From positions 57,098,549 through 57,162,548 of the forward strand of contig OX328124.1 of NCBI GenBank assembly GCA_946811695.1: DNA of 64,000 nt. The letters run 5' to 3'. The stretch comes from Gonocerus acuteangulatus (taxonomy: Eukaryota; Arthropoda; Insecta; Hemiptera; Coreidae). The notes below the pieces were generated by a model, which did not search any database, was not told where the DNA came from, and was given only the letters and a program-made list of their open reading frames with translations. Positions 1 through 11,055 of this stretch are shown in pieces (the first letter of the stretch is position 1; every line of letters starts with the position of its first letter). The translations under genes were made by a program, and so were the position numbers.

Positions 1-628
1 ATGGGAACAGCCAACTCTGACCGGAAATAACTTACTCCCCAGCCTACACGACTTTTGCTCATTCTTAGCGAACGTTCTACGAAAAACCACGAAAAATACA
101 AATTTCTTTCACAAACTTCCTGTCTAGTTTCATTGCAAAAGTTTTTCTTGTCTGTTAACAATTAATTATAACTAAAAAATTATAATCTGGCCGCTATTCT
201 CAAAAACCGTTGAACGTCGACTTGGGTGTCGTTCTCTTCCATTTCCTATAGCAAAATACGTATAAAGTGTACCTAGACACGTTGGAATGCAAATTCTCCA
301 ATAATCGCGCGTATTTTCCGAATAAAAAACAACAAACATACACGAAAAAATAATTTCTTGAACAAAGAACAGCAGAGAAATGTCAGTCAAAAGAATATTT
401 CCCTCAGAGTGCAAGTGAAATTTTAAACAATGGTAGATAGTGTCATATGATTTAACGGTGGTTCTGGTTATACCAGATAACGGCAGAAAAATATCAAACA
501 ACATGCTTGGTGATACCAGTCTGGTACCAAGCCAATACGGCTGATAGAAACACAAGGTTGAGAATGGGAACTTTTTATATCTACAAACATGCAGAATGTA
601 ACTTAACGTGAATTAAAATTCACTGTTA
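1..628. other. AT-rich sequence, no gene recognised
   Basis: Both strands were read. The open frames here are short and have no recognisable motif or splice context. I see no repeat that recurs elsewhere in the window. Confidence 0.5.
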
Positions 629-1345
629 GGCCGGCCATACACGTTCAGGTATACCGGAGAGGTTTACCTGCGCATGTAAACCTCTCCGGTATACCTGAAG
701 AGGCGAGAGCCCACACAAGCTCCGGTAAACCGGACGGGTGAAGGGTTTCTACAGTCAAGAAATGGCGAGCCAAAAAGATTGCTTTGGTGGGTTTGTTAGT
801 GGCTATAAACAGCAAAAAAATAAAAAAAAAATAAAAAAAATACGAAAACGCACGGTTTTAGTATTCCTTGCTCTTCACTCACCACAAACAAGTGTTTGAT
901 CTGTAAATTTCAATGAAATTCTCGATCAACTTCAAATTTTAATATTGATTTATTTGCAATCCATAAATTGTAGAAAATGACATTGATTTTGGTGACACAA
1001 GGTAGCAATTGTCCTTAACAGAGCTAAACAACATAGCTTTAGGCTTAAAGGCCTATGGCACGCGAATACAGAGAGTAGACAGAGAATTAAGCACAAAACG
1101 AAGCTCTTTAGTTCGAGAATTCGCCTAAACAAATCTCACACCTGCGCAGGTATACCGGATGACCCACACACACGCTCCGGTCTACTCGCCTGCGCAGGTA
1201 AAAAGAATTGAATTTCAATTCTTCTCCGGTATACCTGTGCAGGCGTAGCGACCTGTGAAGGGCTGGCATACACGCTCCGGTTTACCTGCGCAGGTCACCT
1301 GTACAGGTAAACCTCTCCGGTATACCGGAACGTGTATGGCCGGCC
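629..1345. mobile_element. PIF/Harbinger-like MITE with inverted termini
   Basis: The left end GGCCGGCCATACACGTTC and the right end are inverted copies; similarity continues for about 45 bp through the motif pair CCGGTATACC and GGTTTACCTG. Both ends are directly flanked by TTA (626-628 and 1346-1348), which fits the 3-bp TWA duplication of PIF/Harbinger elements. The terminal regions contain further internal palindromes of the same motif (655-705 and 1140-1320). No transposase is encoded, so it is non-autonomous. Termini and duplication are seen directly; the superfamily is inferred. Confidence 0.75.
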
Positions 1346-1348
1346 TTA

Positions 1349-1716
1349 ACCGTATGTTTTATTCTAACAATTATCAGCCAGGAATTTAGTGCTGAAGTAT
1401 TTAAGTTATCTGAGTTGTTGGCCACGCTGAAGGAAATGTTGGGAATAGTTGTAGTTGGCGTGGATTCCACGTTTCCTATCAGCACCCACATCTGCAAGTT
1501 TAATTAGAGTCGAATAGCCCCTGAGTAGGATCCAATAAGTATAGATCAGCCGATTAGCCGAAAATTGGTTTTGTCTTCCTTTCCATCGTACCTTAGGCGT
1601 AGTAAGTGCTTTACTCCCTTTGGGGCTAATTTCCTCAGCTGGTGAGATGTTAAGAGGCAAAATGGTTGAAAGTGTGTAATTATTCTACTCGGATTTAATA
1701 ACTTTGTGTAATAAAG
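1349..1716. other. Unassigned gap between two transposons
   Basis: This stretch lies between the Harbinger-like MITE and the next transposon. No gene, splice-flanked exon or repeat was recognised. Confidence 0.4.
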
Positions 1717-2066
1717 ACTTGAGCCGTTTATTTTGAAAGTGACCTAACTCCATTTTTCAATTTTTTGCCGGTTACCGTGGTTACATGTACAACTTCATGT
1801 TATTTATCAGTGAGGCATTCCAGGTTTCTTATATTCAGAGCAAATACGATAAATGTTTTATACATAAGTTTTCAGAATTATTTAAATAACTGATCCATGT
1901 AGTTTGAAAGTGGCCCAACTCCATTTATAGTTCATCAAGATATTTACTATTGATAATGTCGGAAAGCAGTGATGAAGGTAATTTCAATTAATTAGTATTT
2001 ACAAGTTAACCTCATTTTTGGGACAATTGTGTTTGTTCATTAACCTGTACGTTTATAAATTTTTAG

Positions 2067-2574
2067 TATCAGGAGATTCGTTTTTACCAAATGATAGAGA
2101 TTTTGGCGTGGTAGAAATGACATTAAAAAAAAATAATTTACTGTTCGTTCCCCAAGATTATTACAAGATTATTAAAAAGTGTCAGAAGGGTAATAATTTT
2201 ATTGTACATGAAATGAGACAGGAAGATTTTGTCTTTTTATTAAAAGACGCAATTTTTAAAAGGGTAAAGAATTCTGACGGAGAATCAGTAAACTGGTTAA
2301 GAATATTTGGATGCGTTTTGTCAGAAATGAACCATATAAAATTTTCTATAAGACATCAATGAATGAAAATGAAAATTTTAAAGTCCTGAATATATTACCA
2401 CGTCGGGGTAGACCAAGAAGGTTCGAAAATATTGTATTTACACCATTGTATAAAAATATTAGACAAGTTAAAACAGCAAAATTTAAGGACATAATTGACC
2501 TATTACGATACATACCACAAGAACATCATGATTTCTTCAAATCCCTTTCACACGCACAAAATGTTGACGAATAG
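2067..2574 (+). pseudogene. C-terminal exon of a DUF7869-like transposon protein, frameshifted
   Basis: A splice acceptor (TTTTTAG, ending 2066) precedes an open frame whose protein begins with SFLPNDRDFGVVE and continues through VPQDYYKII and VHEMRQEDF to VNWLRI. There the frame breaks near 2310-2330 and resumes as NEPYKIFYKTS, ending near 2574 with a KDIIDLLRYIPQEHHDFF segment. The order (LP-DRDFG, VPxD, ExxDF, NWLRI, FxKTS, DLLxYIPxxH) matches the C-terminal part of the DUF7869 proteins common in arthropod genomes, as I remember that family. One frameshift and the missing upstream exons make it a remnant. It lies between the two inverted ends of its host element, which suggests it belongs to that element's own transposase. 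The family call is moderate; its enzymatic role is not established here. Confidence 0.55.
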
Positions 2575-3197
2575 TAAATTGTTTTTTAATAGAAATTGAA
2601 ATTGTAATTTTCTGTGTTCTGTAATTAAAAAATATTTTCAATCGCATAAATTATGTTTCCGAAGTGTTTTCAAGATATGTAAAACAAATACCGTATTGTT
2701 TTTTTTTTTTCAATTTGAAAAATCTTAAATTATGTTGAATGGACTTGGGCACCTTCAAATTTTATAATGAATCGGGCTGTTAATTTTGAAAGTGGTCCAA
2801 CTACATTCCTGATAAGAAAACGCCCGTTATTTACGTAATAATTGCCACTATTTTAACAAGAACATTAAATTTAACATCCTTAAGCGGCCCCTACACGGTC
2901 AGTAATAATGACATTATCAGTAATGTCATTACTATTCAACTCTCGTCATTCCATATCATCATTACAATGTACACCTTACACCGTCATTCCACGGATCATT
3001 TTTAATGTCATTACTTTACTTCAGTATGCATTTTGATCTCCGTGACAGAAGCGTTTTGTTAATAATGAATCCTCGCAAAGTCGCCCGTGTAGCTATAATT
3101 GCGACACTAGCCACAAAAAAACATGTGAAACGTTCGTAAAGGCCTTAATATGACACATATCCTTCCAACCGGGGCGTTTCCAAGTGTTCTGGGACCG

Positions 3198-3620
3198 AGG
3201 TTATGTGCAAAAAAGTTTACATTTTATTTTTATTTGGATAACCATTTTTCGCAAATACCTTTTGAGATAATACAATAGTCATTTATATGGTTAGAAAAAG
3301 GAGTCTTTCTTCTTTTGAAAGATTTCAATGACGTAAAAATCGGATTATCTCAAGGGGAGATATTGACTTTCAAAACGTCACATTACTTTTTCGCTTACAC
3401 ATTTTTATTCTCTTCCAGACTGGGAAAAATCATTATTTTTTGTTTTCAATATTATTCAGCACGTTGGGGTTTCTTGGGGTGCTGATTTTAAATCTGCTAT
3501 TATTTTTGGTATAAAAAAATGTATAATACTAGTTTGCTTGAAAACGTAAGCATATTTTTGAATATATTTGACGAAATATAAATTATAGTTTAACGATTAT
3601 ATTTTCTTCTAATCTACTCT
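3198..3620 (+). repeat. Dispersed repeat family R1, copy 1
   Basis: About 420 bp matching 24247-24663 in the same orientation. Shared blocks include GTTTACATTTTATTTTTATT, ATATGGTTAGAAAAAGGAGT and GACGAAATATAAATTAT. A weaker piece of the same family is near 59950-60110. The class is unknown. Confidence 0.65.
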
Positions 3621-3711
3621 AAGACTAAGACAAATGAATTGGTAAAAGAATCACGTCAACATTATTTTCTAAAGTCGATATAAAAAATAAAGCACTTTCA
3701 ACCTATTTTAT

Positions 3712-3767
3712 ATCGTTGATACAAATGCAAAGTAACGAATGTGAAAAGTTGTTGGTACCTTATAGAT

Positions 3768-3849
<82 letters not shown>

Positions 3850-3892
3850 TCTATGATATATTTTAATTAGACTTAATGCGGATTCGTTACTT

Positions 3893-3893
<1 letters not shown>
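3712..3893. repeat. Half copy of a TIR MITE with expanded (TA)n
   Basis: The sequence GATACAAATGCAAAGTAACG and the following TACCTTATAGATGACT match the inverted complement of the right half of the MITE at 39343-39596. Where that copy has a short TATATATA, this one has a tract of about 70 bp. Confidence 0.65.
3773..3845. repeat. (TA)n microsatellite
   Basis: Uninterrupted TA dinucleotides inside the MITE half copy. Confidence 0.95.
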
Positions 3894-3894
<1 letters not shown>

Positions 3895-3943
<49 letters not shown>

Positions 3944-3948
3944 TATAC

Positions 3949-3979
<31 letters not shown>

Positions 3980-3988
3980 CATATATAT
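3895..3988. repeat. (TA)n microsatellite with CATA interruptions
   Basis: A TA tract broken by several TACATA units; it lies just after the MITE half copy. Confidence 0.95.
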
Positions 3989-4675
3989 TACTTTTATAAC
4001 TATAATGTTACCAAGGTAGAGTCATACATTTCAATTCATCTTATTTTTTGCCCTTTCTACTCAATCTAGTTTAACCTTTACATCTCTTTCACCTAGTTAC
4101 AGCTCGAGATAGAATGAGTAATGACGCATTAATGATGTAGCGCTCCCTACACCATCATTACTAATGACAGTATCCCCTCCACTTTCAGTAATGATGAAGC
4201 CGAGATCAGAAAATCCGGATTCACATCATTACTGTTCGTCATTCCAACTTTGTCCACCTTACACTATCATTATTACTGTCATTTTGATAAGGTAATGTCA
4301 TTATTACTGACCGTGTAGGGGCCACTTTAGATACGCTTAAGCAGTATGACTCATTAGTATCTTATACGTATATTTTTAAATTCATTGAAACGCAAAACTT
4401 TCAATATCTCGATTTGAAGATAAATGGAGTTAGGCCACTTTCAAAATTAGCGGCTCACTTCTTCGGAGATAAAAGAATCTGGTAGAATTCTCATTCTTTA
4501 ATTCCCTTGAATTGAATGCGTTTTTATTCTTACATCATTTTGAACTAATTGTTTATTCTCAGTATAATGTAAACTTTTACAGGGAAAATGGCATGGGATG
4601 CGCCCATTTATGAACACGGAGATAGTCATTAATTTCAACTCATTTTTATTATCATGATTTATTTTTAATATCCGT

Positions 4676-4815
4676 CGGAGACCATAAATAGTGTGGCATG
4701 AGAATTACGTGCCTAACGGTCGTAGGTTCGAATGGGTGATGGCATTTTATGGGAAAAAACTAACCGGGATAGAAAAGAGTGGTAACCTGTATATATCCCT
4801 ATAAATCCCCAAATT
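4676..4815 (+). repeat. Degraded tRNA-derived SINE (family A)
   Basis: A diverged head with box-B-like GGTTCGAATGG is followed by the family body, including GATAGAAAAGAGTGGTAACC. It compares with the clean copy at 18092-18306, from which it differs at many positions. Confidence 0.5.
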
Positions 4816-4864
4816 ATCTGCAAGTGAACTTCCAAATATAAATGATAATAATTTGTTGAATTGT

Positions 4865-5048
4865 AGCATGTTTATTTATATGCTGTACTTCGAATTTGCG
4901 AATCGCCATTGCTGTGGTCAAGCAATATAAATAAATAACTAAATAAAATGTGCTATGACGCAATATAAGCATTTTATTTATTTATATTGCTTGTCCGCAG
5001 CAATGGCGATTCGCAAATTCCAAGTATAGCATATCAATAGAAATGCTA
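4865..5048. repeat. Near-perfect palindromic repeat
   Basis: Two inverted arms of about 75 bp share GAATTTGCGAATCGCCATTG and AGCAATATAAATAAATAA, separated by roughly 30 bp. A transcript would fold into a long hairpin. It resembles a small foldback MITE; no clear target duplication was found. Confidence 0.75.
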
Positions 5049-5960
5049 GAATAATAATTATTGGGAACGAAAATGATAATTGTCATAAATAATGATAAAA
5101 TACACATAAGTCCGTAGTAAAAGTATGTAAATTAAGAATATTAGAAATAATTTGTACAAATGGGTGGCATTCTGTTTAATAGATGAACAAAATGTGGAAA
5201 ATAGTTTAAAAACAATTTCAATTGTTCTTTATTTATAAATAAATTATAAACAAGAGTATCTTACTGCAGTAACGGTTATACAAAGAACAGTATATCCTGA
5301 ACCCCAACAATCTAGGATTTGGTAAATATTATACCTATAAAGGTTACTGTGTACATGTTTTGGGAGTTCCCTGAATTATAATACTTAGTATCAATGTCAA
5401 TATTTTTAAACTAACAATGCTTAATGAAATAGAATATGATTGGAAGTAAGATTATAACTCAGTCTTGAAATAGGTCAGTAAAGTCTATATATGGCATCCA
5501 ATCCTTAAGACTTCACGTATAACATTAGGATTATTTTTGCATCGCTTCTGGTTGTAAATGTGTGACTGTAAGCTAGGTGTTACATATTTTGTGTTACATT
5601 TGTCTATGTTGATTTCACCGTAGGTAATTATAAATTCGTATGTTACTCGAGTATGACTAATCTGTAGTCTATTTAGAATTACTTCTTCGAGTGTGTTTAC
5701 TGATTAATAATAATGGTATAAGATGGAAAGAATAGTTTTGGAAAAATTACTTATCTATTCTTGCTTTGATGTCTATAGTTGGAATTGACAAATACTTTAT
5801 TCTGTTTGTAGAAAAAATTAGAAAGTTCCTATCATAAACAGGCAATCGCGGTTTGTTTGACGCCTGTGATCTGTTTGTCCGAGGGAGATCCGAACAAAGT
5901 GGATTCATTATCTAACCCATCGCCTTCATCGCCGATGAATGTGTGCTTATTTTACCCAAC
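5049..5960. other. AT-rich sequence without recognisable features
   Basis: No coding frame with motif, no splice-flanked exon and no repeat shared with the rest of the window was seen. Confidence 0.4.
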
Positions 5961-5961
5961 T

Positions 5962-5964
<3 letters not shown>

Positions 5965-5997
<33 letters not shown>

Positions 5998-6005
5998 TTT
6001 TTTTT
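5965..6005. repeat. Poly(T) tract
   Basis: About 40 bases of nearly pure T. It may be the reverse-complement A-tail of an old minus-strand retroelement, but no body was recognised. Confidence 0.85.
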
Positions 6006-6189
6006 ACAGTAGTAAATATGTCCAAAGTCAACAAAAATAACATTACATTTATATTAATTCATGTTCGATCTAGTTTAATTGTTAACAGCTTATTTGGGAC
6101 GTTTTTCTATTAATTATAGAAATTAATGACTATTTGAAAAGTAATAATAATTAATTATGCTTAATTCTAATTATCTAATTAGCTTTAGA

Positions 6190-6300
6190 TGTATAAACTT
6201 CCAAAACTGGGATTTGAACCAAATTCATGAGCTATCCGAGAAGGTTTTCTTAACAAGATAGCTTATCGGGCCGGGAGCTTCAGATAAGCGGCACATATTG
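6190..6300 (-). repeat. Possible tRNA-derived SINE fragment
   Basis: On the minus strand the segment contains box-B-like GGTTCAAATCCC and an anticodon-loop-like TTGTTAA flanked by pairing bases. No second copy occurs in the window, so the call is weak. Confidence 0.3.
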
Positions 6301-6510
6301 GGCCAGTTTGCACTTTCACCGCGAAAAAAATATTTTATATGTACGGAACGATGTAAAACCTTTAAGAATGTAAACAGAAATATTTATGGATTATGGTCTC
6401 AAAATTGGGGACTACAATATTTACGTATTAACTGAGCTAATAACATTTGAATACTCCAGACCGGATTAACTCAGATTCTACCCTAGTCTGCAATATTTTC
6501 TCTTGGTGAC

Positions 6511-6932
6511 CAGTGTTGGGCATTATTCGAATAAAGTATTATTCGAATGATTATTCATATAAATTTTTAGTGAATGATGAATAATTCACTGAGTTATCTT
6601 TTTCACACGGTACATCATGAATCATTCACAGAATTATTCGTTATTCATCATTCATTATTCATCATTCGTTATTATTTATTTCTAGTTGGTCTACCGATTA
6701 ATTCTACTCAAACAGACATATATATACATATTTCCGGCTGCCAACATCATAATAAATCTATCATTATTCACTAAAATCTGTTTATTCTGATTGATCATTC
6801 GAATAATTTGTAAATAAAACATAAACTTCATTCACAGAATAACGAATAATGAATAAAAGTAATTATTCTTTATTCAATACATTTATTCATTAATCTTTAT
6901 TCATCATTGTGAATAATTTTTTCCCAACACTG
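6511..6932. mobile_element. hAT-like MITE
   Basis: It begins CAGTGTTGGGC and ends with the inverted form CCCAACACTG. It is flanked by TTGGTGAC (6503-6510) and TGGGTGAC (6933-6940), an 8-bp duplication with one mismatch, as hAT elements make. The interior is a degenerate array of GAATAATGAATAAT-like words on both strands and encodes nothing. A second family member is at 29513-30071. Confidence 0.8.
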
Positions 6933-6940
6933 TGGGTGAC

Positions 6941-7830
6941 TAAGCTGTTCTTTTCATTTACTCTTTGACCATAATTCGCACTCCACACAAGGTATATAAC
7001 ATATTTTACTATTTTAAATTATCAAAACATGTTTTAAAATATCTACTCGACTTTTTCATTTTATTTAAATATTGAGTGTTCAAAATTAAAAAGAAATATA
7101 TAAAAAGTTATACATAAAATTGCAGGTATTCTACGACTAAAAAATGGCTTCGAAATTCTAGTTTTTTCTAGTAGTCCTGAAAGAATCAGGTGCGTAACTG
7201 ATCAGGACTAATTTTTAAATGTTGTAGGTTGATCAGGTGTGCTGAAATTTTCATTTTTATGTAACTTATACTAAAAATTTAAACATTTGTCAAGAGATGC
7301 GGCCGTCCAGGAATGGAAAAGCTCCCTCTTGGCATTTCGTTCACCGGAAACAGTTGTAGATATCTTGTGTGAAAAATTAATGCATTTTTCAAAGGCAGTA
7401 GTTCCGAGATGGATATCGTATTCCTGCAATGTATACACATCACTTGTAAAATAAGGCTTGGTTGAACCGCGATTTCGAGTTTCCAATATCGATTTCCCGA
7501 GCTGGTCGTCCTCTAAAACCCTTTGAAGATTGTGGTAACCGATCTAAATTGCTAAAGACTAGGGGATTGTTGGGTTATTCAAGAGCCCAATTGCCTTTTG
7601 CAAGCATTACCAAAAAAAAGTACAGTAGCATTAATGAACAGTAAAAATATAATTTAACAGTAAAAATAATGTCTTTTGTCTGTCTAATAATGATAATATG
7701 GATAATAACAGTTTTGGATAACAACAATTTGGATTTTTTTAATAGTAGAATAATAATAATGTTTAACCACTTCTAACAGACATTACAAATTCTTATCATT
7801 ATTCATGACATTAGTACGCATAATAACCAC
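6941..7830. other. No gene recognised
   Basis: Short open frames around 7271-7644 lie on both strands without motifs or splice context. No repeat was identified. Confidence 0.4.
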
Positions 7831-7831
7831 G

Positions 7832-7883
7832 ACGAGGCGCTAATGGTCCAGATGTCGATGCGCCGTAAAAAAAAAAAAAAAAC
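7832..7883 (+). repeat. 5'-truncated SINE tail
   Basis: Only the shared SINE tail remains: GGCGCTAATGGTCCAGATG, then GATGCGCCGT and an A-tail. Similar short words (AATAACCAC) flank it, and the 5S-derived SINE follows about 30 bp downstream. Confidence 0.7.
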
Positions 7884-7913
7884 AAAAACAATCATAAAAA
7901 ATAACCACTACGA

Positions 7914-8101
7914 GCCAACCGCCATAGCCACTTTGAACGCCGTGGTTCCCGTAGATTACCGAAGTTAAGCAACGTCGGGCGTGGCCAGTACCTGAATTGG
8001 TGACCGACCACGTGCCGTTGGCATTATAAAAGGGTGGCAACCTGTAGATGGCCCGACGTTAATAGCCCAAATATTGATACTCCGTTAAAACCACAAAAAA
8101 A
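7914..8101 (+). repeat. 5S rRNA-derived SINE
   Basis: The first 110 bp match eukaryotic 5S rRNA, including GATTACCGAAGTTAAGCAAC and GTCGGGCGTGGCCAGTACCTG, which cover the internal promoter region. After GTTGGCATTATAAAAGGGTG comes a SINE body and a degraded tail. AAAAAATAACCA occurs on both sides, consistent with a target duplication. The 3' part of 5S is shortened, so this is a retroposon and not a working rRNA gene. Confidence 0.85.
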
Positions 8102-9000
8102 TAACCAGGGCGAATGTTCTTTTATGTCTATATCCTTCCCTAGCGTGCTCCCTATTGGTTTCAGATAGACAATCATCAGATATTTAATTTTTTCATGCTA
8201 AACATGCCATCTGGACCACTGTGGGCATAACACTGTATTTATTTGAAGCCGGATTTTAATACTGTCGTTTATATAAAACGCTGACGATCAATGCCATTCT
8301 TGCCATCGAACCTGACATCCTGTGTTTCGAAACAAGGAAGCATATTAATTCATTAGAAGCTAGTCGGCGAAGCGACAAACATACTTGAACCCAGACAAAG
8401 TTATTTTCATATAAGGCACAGAATGGAATTCCCTATTAGGATTTAAACATATCAATTCATTATATAATAAACAACGTATTCTCTGTCGGTGGCTTAACTT
8501 TCGGAATATTTCGGTCTTAAATAGGGGTTCTAATGGTTATGGGTTTGTAACATGGAACCAATAAACGATTTACAAAAAAAAAAAATATTTCGCTGTGTGA
8601 TCTGTCTGAATATTGGGGACCATTGGATGAAATAACTTGATATTTAGCCTAGTAGCTTAATTGGCAACGCATCCGAGCCATAAAATAGTAAAATCTAGCT
8701 TTTAATATCAGCCTAACGAGGTCAATGTTATACAAAAAAGATTACAGTACATTATTACCCTGATGATTGGTTTGAGAAAATAGGCAATCCATGTTTTTAG
8801 ACCCTGTCGTTGAAGAAACGTATTGACCCCAGAGCTAATCCTGGAAATAACCAGCTGATAGGGTTATGGCTGGACATGCAATAACAGAACACATTACCGA
8901 TAAGCAGCCTATTGTAGAAATGAGCGATCCGATCCCAGGTGTTAGACCTCTTATAGCTCTCCCGATGTGAGAACCAGCTCACGCTTCTAGCTCAGGATTG
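8102..9000. other. Mostly unassigned; possible SINE scrap near 8640-8710
   Basis: A stretch near 8650 (TAGCTTAATTGGCAACGCAT) resembles a tRNA box A, but the downstream part is too diverged to assign. Nothing else was recognised. Confidence 0.3.
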
Positions 9001-9339
9001 GACACTTAGATCGGGACAGGTATATTGCCGGATTTCTACCAAGAGTATAATAGCTTCTTCTATTATATATTTTTACAAAAAGGTGTTTTAAACACCTTTT
9101 TGACAAACTCTCACAATCTGGCAAATCCTCCTTCCTCTTCTAGGTATTCCAGAAATCAATGTTTAGGAATATTCCTTCTGGATTCTCATATAACTTTATT
9201 CTTTTAATTCAACGTTTCGGAGTACTTGTCAGCCTTTAATTAACTCATTGACGACAGGCACTAACAGACTGATACTGTACCCATCCAGTAATAATAGACA
9301 TCTTCAAAACTATTTGCTCACATAACAAACACATTACAA

Positions 9340-9830
9340 TGTACTAACTGCCAGGGCATGAAGGTTTAGGAAAAAGCTCCCTAGCAGATTCACATGCAAA
9401 ACTTGCTGCAAGACAACCTGAGGTCGACCTATCAATCACACACGAGGACTTGACTAATGTAATTAAACAAAATATTTTAAATTATTGGCAAGACAGCTGG
9501 ACTCGACTAAACGACAATAAATTACGTACAATCAAAACTACTATTCAAGAGTAGACATCCAGCTACCATGATAACAGACGAGAGGAAATTGAACTTGCTC
9601 GACTCCGAATTGGCCACACAAGACTAGCACATGAATACCTCATGACAGGACTTAACAAACCAATTTGTGATATATGCAATAAAATACTTTACTGTAAAAC
9701 ACCTACTTACGGAATGCATAATACGACAAAACCTAAATATCCCATATGACGTACGAATTGTTGAGGGACAACAGCCAGTACATAAACACAATACTTTCTT
9801 ACTTGCAGGACACTAAACTATACATTAGCA
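9340..9830 (+). pseudogene. LINE (Jockey/I-like) RNase H and C-terminal remnant
   Basis: The three frames together read like the end of a non-LTR retrotransposon ORF2. CQGMKV-like residues correspond to the CPGHEG region of RNase H. These are followed by DSHAKLAARQPEVDL, by EEIELARLRIGHTRLAHEYL, and by a cysteine knuckle CDICNK then VKHLLTEC. An in-frame stop near 9551 and a frameshift near 9690-9710 disable it. The upstream reverse transcriptase is absent. The clade is only suggested by the RNase H plus the RLRIGHT motif. Confidence 0.75.
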
Positions 9831-10051
9831 TTAGAAGACATCTGCTGAATAACCATTGGCTTTCAGGCATATTACAAACATTCCCAAACCTCTGGTTATG
9901 GAAATAATTGAATCAAATATTTATTATAATGCTGGTTCGTTAGAACATACAGGTACCACCTTGAAGGAGCGAGAATGCAGCAATAGCGAATCACTTATAA
10001 ATAACTAATAATATAAGAATTTGACTTTAGTTATTGATGGGACACGAATTC

Positions 10052-10080
10052 CTGAAGATGGACAAGTAGTCCGAAATGTT
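10052..10080 (+). other. Hammerhead-like motif in a retroelement tail
   Basis: CTGAAGA is followed by one base, a 4-bp stem (GGAC/GTCC), then GAAA. The layout matches the motifs in the Penelope arms (51841-51880). It lies about 220 bp after the end of the LINE coding remnant, so which element it belongs to is unclear. Confidence 0.35.
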
Positions 10081-10089
10081 GAATTGAAG

Positions 10090-10620
10090 TAATAACATTA
10101 TATGAGAATTCTGATGGGATATTCCTTAACTTGAGTTGCATTATTAGTTAATACCCTTTTGTCCTTATAAGTTAATATCTTAGTAAAACAAATCAGTATT
10201 TATATTTCTTAATAAATAGATTTAAACAATGTAGAAATAGTAAAATATTGGCGGAAAATCAAATAAAGCAGCTTATCCAGATAAGAATAGACATTCATTT
10301 TACTTTGACATTATAGCTAATAATAGCAAATACAAACCGGAATAAAACATTTTAAAAATTTGAAAAACAAATTCTGAAATAAAATATTTTATTAATTAAA
10401 ATATGTTATTCTATTATTCAGGAAATAGGAAAATATCTATTTTAAAAGAATAATTAAAATATTATGGAACATAGGATTCATTCTAGTTTCTAAAAAACAT
10501 GTTGAGGAAGGAATATTACTAATGTTAATTTGAATATAATTGTGTTAATATTTCAATCATTATTTCGTTTAATATACAAGACGAGTATATTAATAATTGC
10601 TGAATGATGGAGACTTAATA
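10090..10620. other. No feature recognised
   Basis: Very AT-rich sequence with no motif, exon signal or shared repeat. Confidence 0.4.
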
Positions 10621-10629
10621 CTGGCAGAG

Positions 10630-10721
10630 GCTCAAGAAGGAACACGTTGATCCAGCTGAAGCTGATAAAAACACAAGCCTCCATTTCTTCATCGAGGCCC
10701 TGGGAAGGGATGCTGCCCTTG
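10630..10721 (+). CDS. Candidate isolated exon of unknown product
   Basis: This block is clearly less AT-rich than its surroundings. It is preceded by an acceptor-like ACTGGCAG and followed by GTAATTA. One frame reads KKEHVDPAEADKNT followed by LHFFIEALGRDAALG, with codon choice that looks protein-like. No family was recognised. The donor is weak and no neighbouring exons were found, so it could also be an old retrocopy scrap. Confidence 0.25.
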
Positions 10722-10906
10722 GGTAATTATATCCTAGGGCGCTACCAACGACATTTATGTTAATCTCCGGGAAATGTGTGGCCACTTTTTAATCAATCTC
10801 GTCTAGTGTGCTTTCAATTAAACCTTTCTTATAGTAAAAATAAATTTTAATCTCTTATGAACTAGTTATGAAAAGTTCTTCTCTTTTATATTTGTTATAA
10901 ATGTCT

Positions 10907-11055
10907 AGAGAGCCTCCCCATGGTCCTGCAGCTAACGCCTTGGATTTTCATGCAGGAGATGCGGGTTCACTTGATACACTTGATTCAGGAGTGCTGCACT
11001 TGATAGACCGGTGCTAATGGCCTGGATGCACAATAATCTAGCGTAATTTTTTTTT
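10907..11055 (+). repeat. Diverged tRNA-derived SINE (family C)
   Basis: The head aligns with the clean family C copy at 45388-45568 (CCATGGTCCTGCAGCTAACG, box-B-like GCGGGTTCACTTG). It is followed by a degraded form of the shared tail (CCGGTGCTAATGGCC). Confidence 0.55.

Larger units (their letters stand above)
2883..4326. mobile_element. Nested PIF/Harbinger-like element
   Basis: The termini AGYGGCCCCTACACGGTCAG are inverted copies at 2883 and 4326, flanked by TTA on both sides (2880-2882 and 4327-4329). Inside each end are short repeats of TCATTACT/AGTAATGA. It sits within the larger Sola-like element and so inserted later. No transposase frame is visible. The interior is filled with other repeats (3198-3620, 3712-3893) and (TA)n. 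The shared TACACG terminal core links it to the MITE at 629-1345. Confidence 0.75.
1721..4456 (+). mobile_element. DNA transposon with 4-bp duplication, Sola-like
   Basis: Terminal inverted repeats of about 35 bp start GAGCCG and contain TTTTGAAAGTG and CCTAACTCC; they lie at 1721-1755 and 4422-4456. Both sides carry ACTT (1717-1720 and 4457-4460), read as a 4-bp target duplication. The terminal motif recurs inside near 1902 and 2773, where it could be a transposase binding site. The element carries a coding remnant (2067-2574) and a complete second transposon (2883-4326). A 4-bp duplication with GAG-type termini would suit the Sola superfamily, but that name is an inference. Confidence 0.6.

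Noticed and set aside
6574..6774. 66-codon open frame
   Set aside because: It lies inside the hAT-like MITE and is made of its repeated ATTCATTATTC words.
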